Of a stretch of DNA of 49,605 nucleotides, positions 1-7,017 are shown one piece after another (the first letter of the stretch is position 1; every line of letters starts with the position of its first letter). Origin of the DNA: Gammaproteobacteria bacterium (lineage in GTDB: Bacteria; Pseudomonadota; Gammaproteobacteria; Chromatiales; Chromatiaceae); contig JAGRGQ010000025.1 in NCBI GenBank assembly GCA_020445405.1, forward strand, positions 1 through 49,605. Direction: 5' to 3'. The notes below the pieces were generated by a model. It ran no database searches. It had not been told where the DNA came from and saw only the letters and a program-made list of their open reading frames with translations. The position numbers were made by a program, and so were the translations under genes.

Positions 1-376
1 AACGGGAGAGCTGCTCTTCCCAGTCGATATCCATGGTACCCAGAATCCTGCCCATCTGATGTGCCAGTTCGGTGTCGCCGCTTATCTCCACGTCTCCGGA
101 GAACAACTGCCTGGAGCCGGCATCGTGGTCACTCAGCTTCGCCAGCGCCAGCGGAGTACCGCTGATGCAAACATCGGGTGCGCCTGCGAAAACTTCCAGC
201 ACCTGTACTTTTCCCGGCCCGGGAACCAGATAGGCAGTCCGGCCGAGGCCCAGTATCTCAATCGCGATAACGCGCCCGTGAAGCTTTTCCATCTGTCTGC
301 GGGCATTGGCATCCAGGTTGAGGTAACCGTTCAATGCCGCTTCCAGCCCCGCGTAGGCGAGTGCGGACAGGGTCAC
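1..376 (-). CDS. ubiJ: Ubiquinone biosynthesis accessory factor UbiJ, partial (3' end beyond window)
   Basis: The frame is open from a GTG at 376 to the window edge, 125 codons. The N-terminus (VTLSALAYAGLEAALNGYL) and the beta-rich stretch AYLVPGPGKVQVLEVFAG fit the SCP2-like lipid-binding domain of UbiJ, which binds the hydrophobic ubiquinone intermediates and helps organise the soluble Ubi complex. It follows ubiE by about 40 bp, the conserved ubiE-ubiJ(-ubiB) order. The start is odd. The only good ribosome-binding site (GGAGG, 6 bases before an ATG at 393) serves a six-codon reading frame, MDRPES, whose TGA overlaps the GTG as GTGA. UbiJ translation may be coupled to it. Family assignment is firm; the start is less so. 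Confidence 0.85.
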   Translation of the reverse strand, partial: MTLSALAYAGLEAALNGYLNLDANARRQMEKLHGRVIAIEILGLGRTAYLVPGPGKVQVLEVFAGAPDVCISGTPLALAKLSDHDAGSRQLFSGDVEISGDTELAHQMGRILGTMDIDWEEQLSR

Positions 377-417
377 GATTCAGGTCGATCCATAATTGAC
401 CTCCGGGCTGCGCGGAA

Positions 418-1167
418 TCAAAGCTTGAAGCCCCGGTGGACGGCGACTATGCCTCCCGTCAAATTGTGGAAGTCGCAATGCTCCAGTCCGGCTCCTTCCA
501 TCATCTCTTTCAGACGCTCCTGGCCCGGGTGCATTCTGATTGATTCGGCGAGGTAGCGGTAACTCTGCTCGTCATTGGCCACTACTCTGCCCAACAACGG
601 CAGGAGTTTGAATGAGTAGAGATCATAAGCTGCCTTGAGCGGCTTGTTCACCGGTTCGGAAAACTCCAGGATCAACACTCGCCCACCTGGTTTGAGCGCA
701 TTGTACATGGCGGTCAGCGCTTTCTGTTTGTCTGTGACGTTGCGCAATCCGAATCCAATGGAGATGCAGTCAAAACTGTTGTCCGGAAATGGAATTTGCT
801 CCGCATCGATCTGGGCGTAGATCAGATTTCCAACCAGCCCCCGATCGGCCATTCTCAATCTGCCCTGGGTGAGCATGGCAGCGTTGATATCTGACATCAC
901 CACCAGTCCGTCGGGTCCTGTCAGTCCGGCAAAGCGGGCGGCGAGATCACCAGTGCCCGAAGCCAGATCCAGCACCCGCTGGCCCGGTCGGATTCCGGCC
1001 AGTTCCACCGCAAAACGCTTCCACAGCCGGTGTATGCCGATGGACATCAGGTCGTTCATGAGATCGTAGCGGGTGGCTACAGAGTCGAATACAGCGCGTA
1101 CCCGTTGCGCTTTTTCGCTGACCGCAATCTGCTCGTAACCGAAATGGGTGGTGCTCTCTTTGGTCAT
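418..1167 (-). CDS. ubiE: UbiE, demethylmenaquinone/ubiquinone C-methyltransferase
   Basis: This SAM-dependent C-methyltransferase acts in ubiquinone (and menaquinone, where present) synthesis and belongs to the class I Rossmann methyltransferases. The 249 residues match the family length (about 250). Visible are the family N-terminus with [16 protein letters not shown] (28-42), SAM motif [13 protein letters not shown] (65-76), the acidic SD at the end of strand 2 (92-93), SIGFGLRN (136-143), and LEFSEP (167-172) followed by the [13 protein letters not shown] segment typical of UbiE. A GAGG lies 9 bases before the ATG. It is in the hslV-hslU-DUF971-ubiE-ubiJ array, on the same strand, with 176 bp to the DUF971 gene, so it may have its own promoter. 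Confidence 0.97.
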   Translation of the reverse strand: MTKESTTHFGYEQIAVSEKAQRVRAVFDSVATRYDLMNDLMSIGIHRLWKRFAVELAGIRPGQRVLDLASGTGDLAARFAGLTGPDGLVVMSDINAAMLTQGRLRMADRGLVGNLIYAQIDAEQIPFPDNSFDCISIGFGLRNVTDKQKALTAMYNALKPGGRVLILEFSEPVNKPLKAAYDLYSFKLLPLLGRVVANDEQSYRYLAESIRMHPGQERLKEMMEGAGLEHCDFHNLTGGIVAVHRGFKL

Positions 1168-1343
1168 GACACATTGCCTCTGTATCGTGCTTCCGACTCG
1201 TTAAAGGAGACAGAGTAACCCACTACGCGCTGAGTTTTAAGGGGGCAGCGGGCCTCTTTCCGGAATCGCCATTTTTTGTCCTGTCAGCAGATGCGAAACC
1301 GGAACGCCAGCCACCCGATCCCAATTTGGCTTTTTCGTGACGG

Positions 1344-1709
1344 TCAGTTGGACTCTTTGCGCGTGTGCCCGGCGGCTTTCAGGCGCTCCAGGTATGTCTG
1401 CCACTTCTGTTTGTGGTTTACGCCCAGATCGTAGAGTGTGTCCCAGGAGTAGATGCCGGTGTTGTGACCGTCATCGAATTGCAGGCAGACGGCATAGTTT
1501 CCCACCGGATCAATGCGCTCAATGTTGACCTCCTCCTTATCCAGCTGCAGCACTTCCTGGCCCGGTCCATGCCCCTGAACTTCCGCCGACGGTGAGTAGA
1601 CCCGCAGATATTCGCATGGAAGATTGAAATGCGAACCGTCTTCGAAAGTCAGTTCGAGGATGCGGGACTGACGGTGCAGGTTAAGCTCTTTTGGTAGGTG
1701 CTTGGGCAT
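1344..1709 (-). CDS. DUF971 / GBBH-like N-terminal domain protein
   Basis: A stand-alone small protein of 121 residues of the DUF971 family, which resembles the N-terminal metal-binding domain of gamma-butyrobetaine hydroxylase. The family features are visible: an early strand ending LELTFEDGSHFNLPCEYLRVYSPSAEVQGHG, and later GNYAVCLQFDDGHNTGIYSWDTLYDLG. Its exact role in bacteria is not settled; a part in metal or Fe-S handling is often suggested from related domains, and nothing here adds to that. It lies 57 bp after hslU on the same strand, the usual neighbour in Pseudomonas and relatives, so it is probably co-transcribed with hslVU. Confidence 0.9.
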   Translation of the reverse strand: MPKHLPKELNLHRQSRILELTFEDGSHFNLPCEYLRVYSPSAEVQGHGPGQEVLQLDKEEVNIERIDPVGNYAVCLQFDDGHNTGIYSWDTLYDLGVNHKQKWQTYLERLKAAGHTRKESN

Positions 1710-1766
1710 TATCTGTGGTTCCTGTGGTGAAAGCCGGTGTGGCGAAAACTGCGGTCGTGCCTGGCA

Positions 1767-3107
1767 TCAGAGAATGAACCGGCTCAGGTCATCGTTCGAG
1801 GCAAGCTCTTTGAGGTTGTTATCCACGTAACCCGCGTCAATGGTCACGGTCGAACCGGGAATCTCGGTCGCGGTAAAAGAGATGCTCTCCAGCAGTCGCT
1901 CCATGACTGTGTGTAGCCGCCTTGCGCCGATGTTCTCGGTGCTTTCATTCACCTGCCAGGCGATCTCGGCGATGCGCCGGATGCCGTCCTGGGTAAATGT
2001 CAGGCTGACGTTCTCTGTCTTCATCAGCGCCTTGTATTGATCGGTCAACGAGGCATCGGGTTCGGTCAGAATGCGCACGAAGTCCTCGCTGGTCAGCGCA
2101 GCCAGTTCGACCCGGATCGGCAGTCGGCCCTGAAGCTCGGGGATCAGATCGGACGGCTTCGCCAGGTGAAACGCACCGGATGCGATGAAAAGAATGTGAT
2201 CGGTTTTTACCGTGCCCTGCTTGGTGGAGACGGTGCAACCCTCGACCAGGGGCAGCAGGTCACGCTGCACGCCTTCGCGCGAGACATCAGGTCCGCCATA
2301 CTCGGAGCGGCGTGCCACTTTATCCAATTCGTCGAGGAATACGATTCCGTTCTGCTCCACCATCTCCAGTGCACGCAGTTTCAGGTCTTCGTCGTTGATG
2401 CGCTTTGCAGCCTCTTCGTCCTGCAGGATTTTCAATGCATCCTTGATCTTGAGCTTGCGTTTACGTGTGCGGCCGCCGCCAATATTCTGAAACAGACCCT
2501 GCAGTTGGCTGGTCATCTCCTCCATACCCGGTGGCGCCATGATCTCCACGCCAAGCGGGCTGCTGCTCACCTCGATTTCAATCTCCTTATCGTCAATCTC
2601 CCGGTTGCGGATTTTCACCCGGAATTTGTTGCGGGTTTCAGAGTCGTTGCGTGCCGCGCGATCGCTCTCGGTCTCCCAGCTGTTGCGCTTCGGACCGGGC
2701 AGCAGCACGTCCAGCACGCGCTCTTCGGCGGCATCTGCGGCCTTATCCCGGACTTTCTCCATCTCCTGTTCGCGCACCATTTTCATCGCTGAATCGGCCA
2801 GATCCCGGATGATCGATTCAACGTCGCGTCCGACATAGCCCACTTCGGTAAACTTGGTCGCCTCTATCTTGATGAAGGGCGCGTTTGCCAGTTTGGCCAG
2901 ACGCCGGGCGATCTCGGTCTTTCCCACGCCGGTTGGGCCGATCATCAATATGTTTTTCGGTGTGATCTCGTTGCGCAGCTCATCGGATACCTGCGCACGA
3001 CGCCACCGATTGCGCAGAGCTATAGCCACCGACCGCTTGGCTGCATCCTGGCCGATGATATGTTTGTCCAGTTCACGTACGATCTCTTGGGGGGTAAGTT
3101 CAGGCAT
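1767..3107 (-). CDS. hslU: HslU, ATPase subunit of the HslVU protease
   Basis: HslU is the AAA+ unfoldase that threads substrates into the HslV peptidase chamber in the cytoplasm. The 446 residues match the family. Seen in order: Walker A GPTGVGKT (57-64), pore loop GYVG (90-93), the inserted I-domain (roughly 110-240, charged, with [19 protein letters not shown]), Walker B IVFLDE (255-260), sensor regions, and the C-terminal tail LSRFIL, which docks into HslV and activates it. The ATG lies 12 bp after the hslV stop, so the two are one transcript. Nothing is missing. Confidence 0.98.
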   Translation of the reverse strand: MPELTPQEIVRELDKHIIGQDAAKRSVAIALRNRWRRAQVSDELRNEITPKNILMIGPTGVGKTEIARRLAKLANAPFIKIEATKFTEVGYVGRDVESIIRDLADSAMKMVREQEMEKVRDKAADAAEERVLDVLLPGPKRNSWETESDRAARNDSETRNKFRVKIRNREIDDKEIEIEVSSSPLGVEIMAPPGMEEMTSQLQGLFQNIGGGRTRKRKLKIKDALKILQDEEAAKRINDEDLKLRALEMVEQNGIVFLDELDKVARRSEYGGPDVSREGVQRDLLPLVEGCTVSTKQGTVKTDHILFIASGAFHLAKPSDLIPELQGRLPIRVELAALTSEDFVRILTEPDASLTDQYKALMKTENVSLTFTQDGIRRIAEIAWQVNESTENIGARRLHTVMERLLESISFTATEIPGSTVTIDAGYVDNNLKELASNDDLSRFIL

Positions 3108-3119
3108 GGCAGATGACGC

Positions 3120-3665
3120 TCAACCTTCAGCGTCCAGCTCCTCGATAGTCAGATTGTGATTGGTGTAGACACAGATGTCGGCGGCAATGCTCAATCCTTT
3201 CTGCACGATATCACGTGCATCCAGATCGGTATTCTGCAGCAGCGCGCGCGCCGCCGCCTGGGCGAAAGGACCACCCGAGCCGATAGCCATCAGGCTCTCC
3301 TCCGGCTCGATTACATCCCCCGTGCCGGTAATGATCAGGGAGCTGTCGCGATCGGCTACCACCAGCAGTGCCTCCAGCCGACGCAGGGAACGGTCGGTTC
3401 GCCAATCTTTTGCCAGCTCCACGGCGGCACGGGTCAAATGGCCGTGGTGCTTCTCGAGTTTACCTTCAAACCGTTCAAACAACGTAAAGGCATCGGCGGT
3501 AGCGCCGGCAAATCCGGCCAGTACCTTATCCTTGTAGAGTCGCCGCACCTTGCGGGCGTTTCCCTTCATCACGGTGTTTCCCATGGATACCTGTCCATCG
3601 CCGCCGATCACCACCTTGCCTTTGCGCCGGACAGAGAGAATTGTTGTGCCTTTGAGTGGCTCCAT
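3120..3665 (-). CDS. hslV: HslV, peptidase subunit of the HslVU protease
   Basis: HslV is a proteasome-beta-like threonine peptidase forming a double hexamer with HslU caps. The 181 residues contain the N-terminal nucleophile motif GTTILSVRR. The catalytic threonine is expected to be Thr7, exposed after removal of the short leader MEPLKG, which is longer than in E. coli (where Thr follows Met directly). [23 protein letters not shown] (22-44) and [15 protein letters not shown] are family signatures. It is the first gene of the hslV-hslU-DUF971-ubiE run. The 160 bp upstream must hold the promoter; I found no convincing heat-shock consensus there. Confidence 0.97.
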   Translation of the reverse strand: MEPLKGTTILSVRRKGKVVIGGDGQVSMGNTVMKGNARKVRRLYKDKVLAGFAGATADAFTLFERFEGKLEKHHGHLTRAAVELAKDWRTDRSLRRLEALLVVADRDSSLIITGTGDVIEPEESLMAIGSGGPFAQAAARALLQNTDLDARDIVQKGLSIAADICVYTNHNLTIEELDAEG

Positions 3666-3825
3666 TTGTTAACCTCAATTTTTAGCTGTCCGCCGTCGCT
3701 GCATAAGTCAAACGGTTTCCGGAAATCGTGCAATCCAACATCCTGTTGGCCGCCAGGGTTAATTCTAAACGATCAAGGTTGGGCAGATAAGGATGGATTT
3801 CAAGTGCTGATACAGCCTGAAAAGG

Positions 3826-4734
3826 TCAACATTTTTTTTTCCTGGCGCGCGGGTGGGCATTGTCGTAAACCTGGGCAAGGTGTTGAAAGTCCAGATGGGT
3901 GTAGATCTGGGTGGTGCTGATATCGGCATGTCCCAATAACTCCTGCACCGCCCGCAGGTCGCCCGACGACTCCAGCAGGTGACTGGCAAACGAGTGGCGC
4001 AACATATGGGGGTGCACATGAAGTGCGGCATGGTTGGTTTTGGCCCATCGGGCAATTCGCTGCTGCACAGTGCGCGGATGGATACGGGTTCCCCTGCTGC
4101 TGACGAACAAGGCTGTTTCATTTACCGCCGCCAGATCAGAGCGCACTATGATCCAGCGCTGCAACGCTTGTTGCGCCATGCGACCGACGGGCAGGTGCCG
4201 GGTTTTGGCCCCCTTTCCAGTGACGACGAGAATCGGATCGCGCGCGTCGATATCCTGCAGTTCAAGAGAGACCAGTTCCGCCAGCCTCAATCCGGAAGAG
4301 TAGAAGAGCTCCATCATTGCCAGGTCGCGCGTTTCGAGCGGCGTGCTGCCGTTCGCATCGAGAATGCGTCCCAGTTGGTCGGCGTCCAGCGTGGCTGGAA
4401 GGCGCCGCTGAACCCGGGGTGCGCGGATCCCCTGAATCGGATTCTGCTCGGTTTCCCCTTCGCGCATCAGGTAACGATAGAGACTGCGCAACGCAGAAAG
4501 CTCCCGTTGCAGACTCTTTCCTGAGACGCCCTGGCGGTGGCGGCTGGCAAGATAATCGCGTACCTGGTGCTGTTTGAGGTCCTGCCAACGGAGAATTTCC
4601 CGGTCGCCGCACCACTGCAAGGTACGCTCCAGGTCGCGCTGGTAGCTACCGACGGTGTGACCGGAGAGACGGCGTTCGTGGCGCAGATAGAGAAGAAAAC
4701 GCGCCAGCCAGAAGCTCAGCCCGGAATCCGGCAT
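3826..4734 (-). CDS. xerC: XerC, site-specific tyrosine recombinase
   Basis: XerC works with XerD at dif to resolve chromosome dimers. The 302 residues give a SAM-like N-terminal core-binding domain (about 5-95) and a catalytic domain. Catalytic residues are all present: Arg150 (SSGLRLAEL), Lys174 (TGKGAKTR), His243 and Arg246 (HPHMLRHSFA), His269 (LLGHADISTT) and the nucleophile Tyr278 (QIYTHLD). The basic tail (ARKKKC) ends the protein. DUF484 ends one base before the XerC ATG (TGAGATG), so the pair is translationally coupled, the classical dapF-DUF484-xerC block. XerC rather than XerD is favoured by this context. Confidence 0.96.
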   Translation of the reverse strand: MPDSGLSFWLARFLLYLRHERRLSGHTVGSYQRDLERTLQWCGDREILRWQDLKQHQVRDYLASRHRQGVSGKSLQRELSALRSLYRYLMREGETEQNPIQGIRAPRVQRRLPATLDADQLGRILDANGSTPLETRDLAMMELFYSSGLRLAELVSLELQDIDARDPILVVTGKGAKTRHLPVGRMAQQALQRWIIVRSDLAAVNETALFVSSRGTRIHPRTVQQRIARWAKTNHAALHVHPHMLRHSFASHLLESSGDLRAVQELLGHADISTTQIYTHLDFQHLAQVYDNAHPRARKKKC

Positions 4735-4735
4735 C

Positions 4736-5416
4736 TCAGAGACCGGGTTCCGAGACCACCTCGAGCGTTTTACTGACGATTTCCCCCAGTCGGGTCAGAT
4801 ACTCGGTTCCCATTTCAGGGTGAAAGCGGTGTTCGCTGTAACTGCCGAATGCCAACAGTCCGAGCAGGCCCTGCGCCTTGATTGGTATCAATGCGGTGGA
4901 TCTAATCTGCTCGGCCTGCGGACCAAACAGGTATTCAAGCTTGGCATAGGGCAGGTGCCCGCATTGGGGGACGGAGGCGTCCAGAAAGGTACCGAACCCA
5001 TCGAGATCGGGGTTGATTTCACGGTCGGCCTGCGCGGCGGAAAACAGGTGCAGTTCCATCGCCTCGGCTTGAAAATCGTCGTGAAACTGATCTTCCAGCG
5101 CGTTGATTACCTCATCGAACGTGGCGGCCGCGATCAGAGTAAGCGTGAGATGGTGAAGGCGCTTGTTCAGCTTTTCGTTCTCCCGTGCGACGCTGATCAG
5201 TTTGTCCAGTTTCTGCTTGTAACCCGCAGTCTCTTCCCGCAGTACTTTAACCTGACGTTCGATCAGAGAGACCGCGTCCCCACTGCTGTGGGGAAGTTCG
5301 AGTTGACGCAATAGTTCGGGATAATGAGAAAAAAAATCAGGATTATCCCTGAGATGCGCCAAAACTATCTCTTCCCGATTCTCCGTATCGCAGGATGGCT
5401 CAGACTGCAGGTTCAT
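4736..5416 (-). CDS. DUF484 family protein
   Basis: A 226-residue cytoplasmic protein with a helical N-terminus (EEIVLAHLRDNPDFFSHYPELLRQLELPH, about 13-41), the family hallmark. A coiled coil follows (about 50-95: SLIERQVKVLREETAGYKQKLDKLI) and then a GAF-like alpha/beta domain to the C-terminus. The molecular role is unknown; its fixed place before xerC is the main clue. I start it at the ATG at 5416 (MNLQSEP), because the same frame upstream, open to a TGA at 5486-5488, is recognisably the end of dapF and not DUF484. The stop overlaps the xerC start region by one-base spacing. Confidence 0.93.
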   Translation of the reverse strand: MNLQSEPSCDTENREEIVLAHLRDNPDFFSHYPELLRQLELPHSSGDAVSLIERQVKVLREETAGYKQKLDKLISVARENEKLNKRLHHLTLTLIAAATFDEVINALEDQFHDDFQAEAMELHLFSAAQADREINPDLDGFGTFLDASVPQCGHLPYAKLEYLFGPQAEQIRSTALIPIKAQGLLGLLAFGSYSEHRFHPEMGTEYLTRLGEIVSKTLEVVSEPGL

Positions 5417-5509
5417 TTTCAGGTTTCTCCCTTCGTAGACACGGGCTGCGATTCCGCTTATCCACACGGGCTGTTTGCCGCCATTTCACTCTAACATATT
5501 CCTGGCCAT
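5417..5509 (-). pseudogene. dapF: Remnant of the 3' end of dapF, fused in frame to DUF484
   Basis: Directly upstream of DUF484 and in its frame, the minus strand reads ...NMLE, a TGA at 5486-5488, then NGGKQPVWISGIAARVYEG, RNLK and the DUF484 Met. DapF proteins end with IEWxGxxxPVWMxGPATxVYEG, and the intact copy at 9215-10045 ends PVWMSGPATRVYEG. With TGG in place of the TGA, the remnant would read LEWNGGKQPVW, the normal family sequence. So about 30 codons of a dapF C-terminus survive with one nonsense change and no stop of their own. No further dapF is recognisable upstream. The scar marks the ancestral dapF-DUF484-xerC junction. Confidence 0.82.
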
Positions 5510-5739
5510 GGATTGACCGAGTCCGGTTAAGTGTACCTTACTCCCCGGCACTTGAAAATTTGTACTGCGGGATAGCGGAGCCCCAAGTTGCCCGCGATTA
5601 CTCAGGGGAGTAAAACCGCGCCAAGCGGGCGCGTTCGTTGATATGGATCATGGAAGTGGCAACAACAGATCGGTTGCTCTTTAGCCTGCACTCGTGTCGC
5701 ACTAATCTTATATTAGAGGTATTTAAGGAGGCGAGCGAG
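5510..5739. other. Intergenic region between dapF scar and PHA-associated genes
   Basis: This 230 bp stretch must hold the divergent promoters for DUF484-xerC (minus) and the 90-residue protein gene (plus), and probably the left boundary of the inserted segment. A small GC hairpin (CGCGCC, loop AAGCG, GGCGCG at 5617-5633) has no T-run. A TATATT at 5709-5714 could be a -10 element but has no good -35. No insertion-sequence ends or target duplications are visible. Confidence 0.5.
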
Positions 5740-6012
5740 ATGTTGACCTATGAGGATTGTGTTGGTCTTTGCGATTTGACCGAAGAGGAAGTGGAAGCGA
5801 TAGCGGAGCACGAGCACATTCCGGATATCGTCGCCGCAGAATTCGGAAGTTATCTGATCCACAGTAACAGCGGCGTTCCAATGATTCGCCGCATTATTCT
5901 GGATGACATCGAATTGGCTGAGAAACGGGGCGACAAGCATCACGCGATTACCCTGAAGCTGGTGTTGAAGCATTTTGTGGATACCCATCCGCAGGCGGTC
6001 AGCAACGTCTGA
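5740..6012 (+). CDS. Conserved small protein of unknown function, PHA-cluster neighbour
   Basis: I start this gene at the ATG at 5740 because AAGGAGG at 5725-5731 sits 8 bases before it, the best ribosome-binding site in the region. The product has 90 residues, is acidic and soluble, and is predicted mostly helical: MLTYEDCVGLCDLTEEEVEAI, an EHEHIPDIVAAEFGSYLIH segment with two close histidines, then LDDIELAEKRGDKHHAITLKLVLKHFVDTHP. Two cysteines lie at 7 and 11. There is no signal peptide or membrane segment. It resembles small uncharacterised proteins I associate with Chromatiales-type genomes, but I cannot assign a function. It precedes the phasin gene by 289 bp on the same strand. Confidence 0.8.
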   Translation: MLTYEDCVGLCDLTEEEVEAIAEHEHIPDIVAAEFGSYLIHSNSGVPMIRRIILDDIELAEKRGDKHHAITLKLVLKHFVDTHPQAVSNV

Positions 6013-6167
6013 ACAGCGGTAACCGGCGGGGCATCTTCAGCGTGAAGCGGGTACGCGATATCAGATTGCGGCGCGGTTTGCGGAACCGCTGTTTTGCATC
6101 CAGTCAACACTGGGAAAAGACGCTGCGCCGGTGCAAAGGGTCTTACTGAAAGCCGAGGGTGCTGGAT

Positions 6168-6230
6168 TTGACATTTTTTTGTGCACTGCACAAAAAAATG
6201 CTTGACCTGAAGCCGTGTTGTGCTGATAAT
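6168..6230 (+). promoter_or_regulatory. Likely sigma70 promoter of the phasin gene
   Basis: TTGACC (6202-6207) and GATAAT (6225-6230) are separated by 17 bases, a near-consensus sigma70 promoter. Transcription would begin near 6237, giving a leader of about 65 bases before the phasin ATG at 6302. A second -35-like TTGACA lies at 6168-6173 just upstream. The two palindromic sites at 6172-6200 and 6242-6256 bracket this promoter, as expected for a repressed gene. Confidence 0.7.
6172..6200. promoter_or_regulatory. Perfect 29-bp palindrome, putative PhaR-type operator
   Basis: The sequence is CA, seven T, GTGCA, a central C, TGCAC, seven A, TG: two perfect 14-base arms around one base. The core TGCACTGCA resembles the TGC/GCA-rich sites described for the PHA-responsive repressor PhaR in front of phasin genes. 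It ends two bases before the -35 box. No phaR gene is in the window. Confidence 0.6.
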
Positions 6231-6241
6231 ACAATCCAGTA

Positions 6242-6256
6242 TTGTGCAGTGCAGCA
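6242..6256. promoter_or_regulatory. Second TGCA-rich site, putative PhaR-type operator
   Basis: TTGTGCAGTGCAGCA lies just downstream of the predicted transcription start and repeats the GTGCA-n-TGCA core of the palindrome at 6172-6200 in inverted phase. A repressor bound here and upstream of the -35 would block the phasin promoter. Assignment to PhaR is by resemblance only. Confidence 0.55.
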
Positions 6257-6301
6257 TTTTTAAGTGTTCAACCAACTTCAGGGTAACCAAGGGTAACTAT
6301 C

Positions 6302-6772
6302 ATGGCTTCTCAGACAAACAATCCTTTTGACTTCACCAGCCTTTTAAAAGGTTATGATCCGCAGGCCTTCTTCAAGCAGATGCAGGGTGGATTCAGCGCC
6401 TATCAGCTGCCGAATTTCGATAGCGCTGCTTTTCTGGAATCCCAGAAAAAGAATATGGATGCACTGGTCAGTGCCAACCAGGCCGTTTTTGCCGGTACCC
6501 AGGAGCTTTTTAAATGCCAGTCGGAAATGCTGCAGCAGGCAATGGCCGACGCTACCAGTGCTGCCAAGGAGCTGGCCGGCTCCAGCAATCCGAAAGAGTT
6601 GGCGGAGAAGCAGGCCGAGTTGTTGCAGTCTGCGGTAGAGAAGGCCCTGGCGAACTCGGCCGAACTGAGCGAGTTGGTCAAGAGCAGCCAGGAAGCGGTC
6701 GTCAAGCAGATCAATGAGCGCTTTCTCGCGAGCATTCAGGAGTTGAGGGAAGCGATCAAAAATCTGGGCTGA
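6302..6772 (+). CDS. Phasin (PHA granule-associated protein)
   Basis: Phasins coat polyhydroxyalkanoate granules and control their size and number. The 156 residues are almost wholly helical and amphipathic. The FDFTSLLKGYDPQAFFKQMQGGFSAYQLPNFD start and the following ESQKKNMDALVSANQAVFAGTQELFKCQSEMLQQAM (about 46-81) match the Phasin_2 family. Heptad-like helices AAKELAGSSNPKELAEKQAELLQSAVEKALANSAELSELV then lead to the C-terminus. AAGGG lies 8 bases before the ATG. It has its own strong promoter with palindromic sites and a strong terminator at 6785, so it is a monocistronic, highly expressed gene just before the synthase, the usual pairing. Confidence 0.92.
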   Translation: MASQTNNPFDFTSLLKGYDPQAFFKQMQGGFSAYQLPNFDSAAFLESQKKNMDALVSANQAVFAGTQELFKCQSEMLQQAMADATSAAKELAGSSNPKELAEKQAELLQSAVEKALANSAELSELVKSSQEAVVKQINERFLASIQELREAIKNLG

Positions 6773-6784
6773 TTTCGTGATACC

Positions 6785-6830
6785 ACTGGCCTCTCCTGCA
6801 GTAAACCGCAGGAGAGGCCAGTCTGTTTTT
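6785..6830 (+). terminator. Rho-independent terminator after the phasin gene
   Basis: A perfect 15-base stem (6785-6799 with 6808-6822) closes an 8-base loop and is followed by CTGTTTTTG. It begins 12 bases after the phasin stop and separates the phasin transcript from phaC. Confidence 0.93.
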
Positions 6831-7017
6831 GCGTATGAAAAGGTAACGCCGGGAGCAACCTAAACCGGTCCTATCCCGGTAGATTGCCGCATCCGACAAG
6901 ATACTCAATGGCTGCGTGTATTATCGGAGTGCCGGTCAGAAACCGAATAAACAGTCGTATCCGCGCACCTGTAGCGGGCATGACGAAGCGGGTAATTACA
7001 ATGAGGATGGGCTGACC

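Noticed and set aside
3666..3825. Possible sigma32 promoter for hslV
   Set aside because: A CTTGAT-like word exists but no matching -10 at proper spacing; not supportable.
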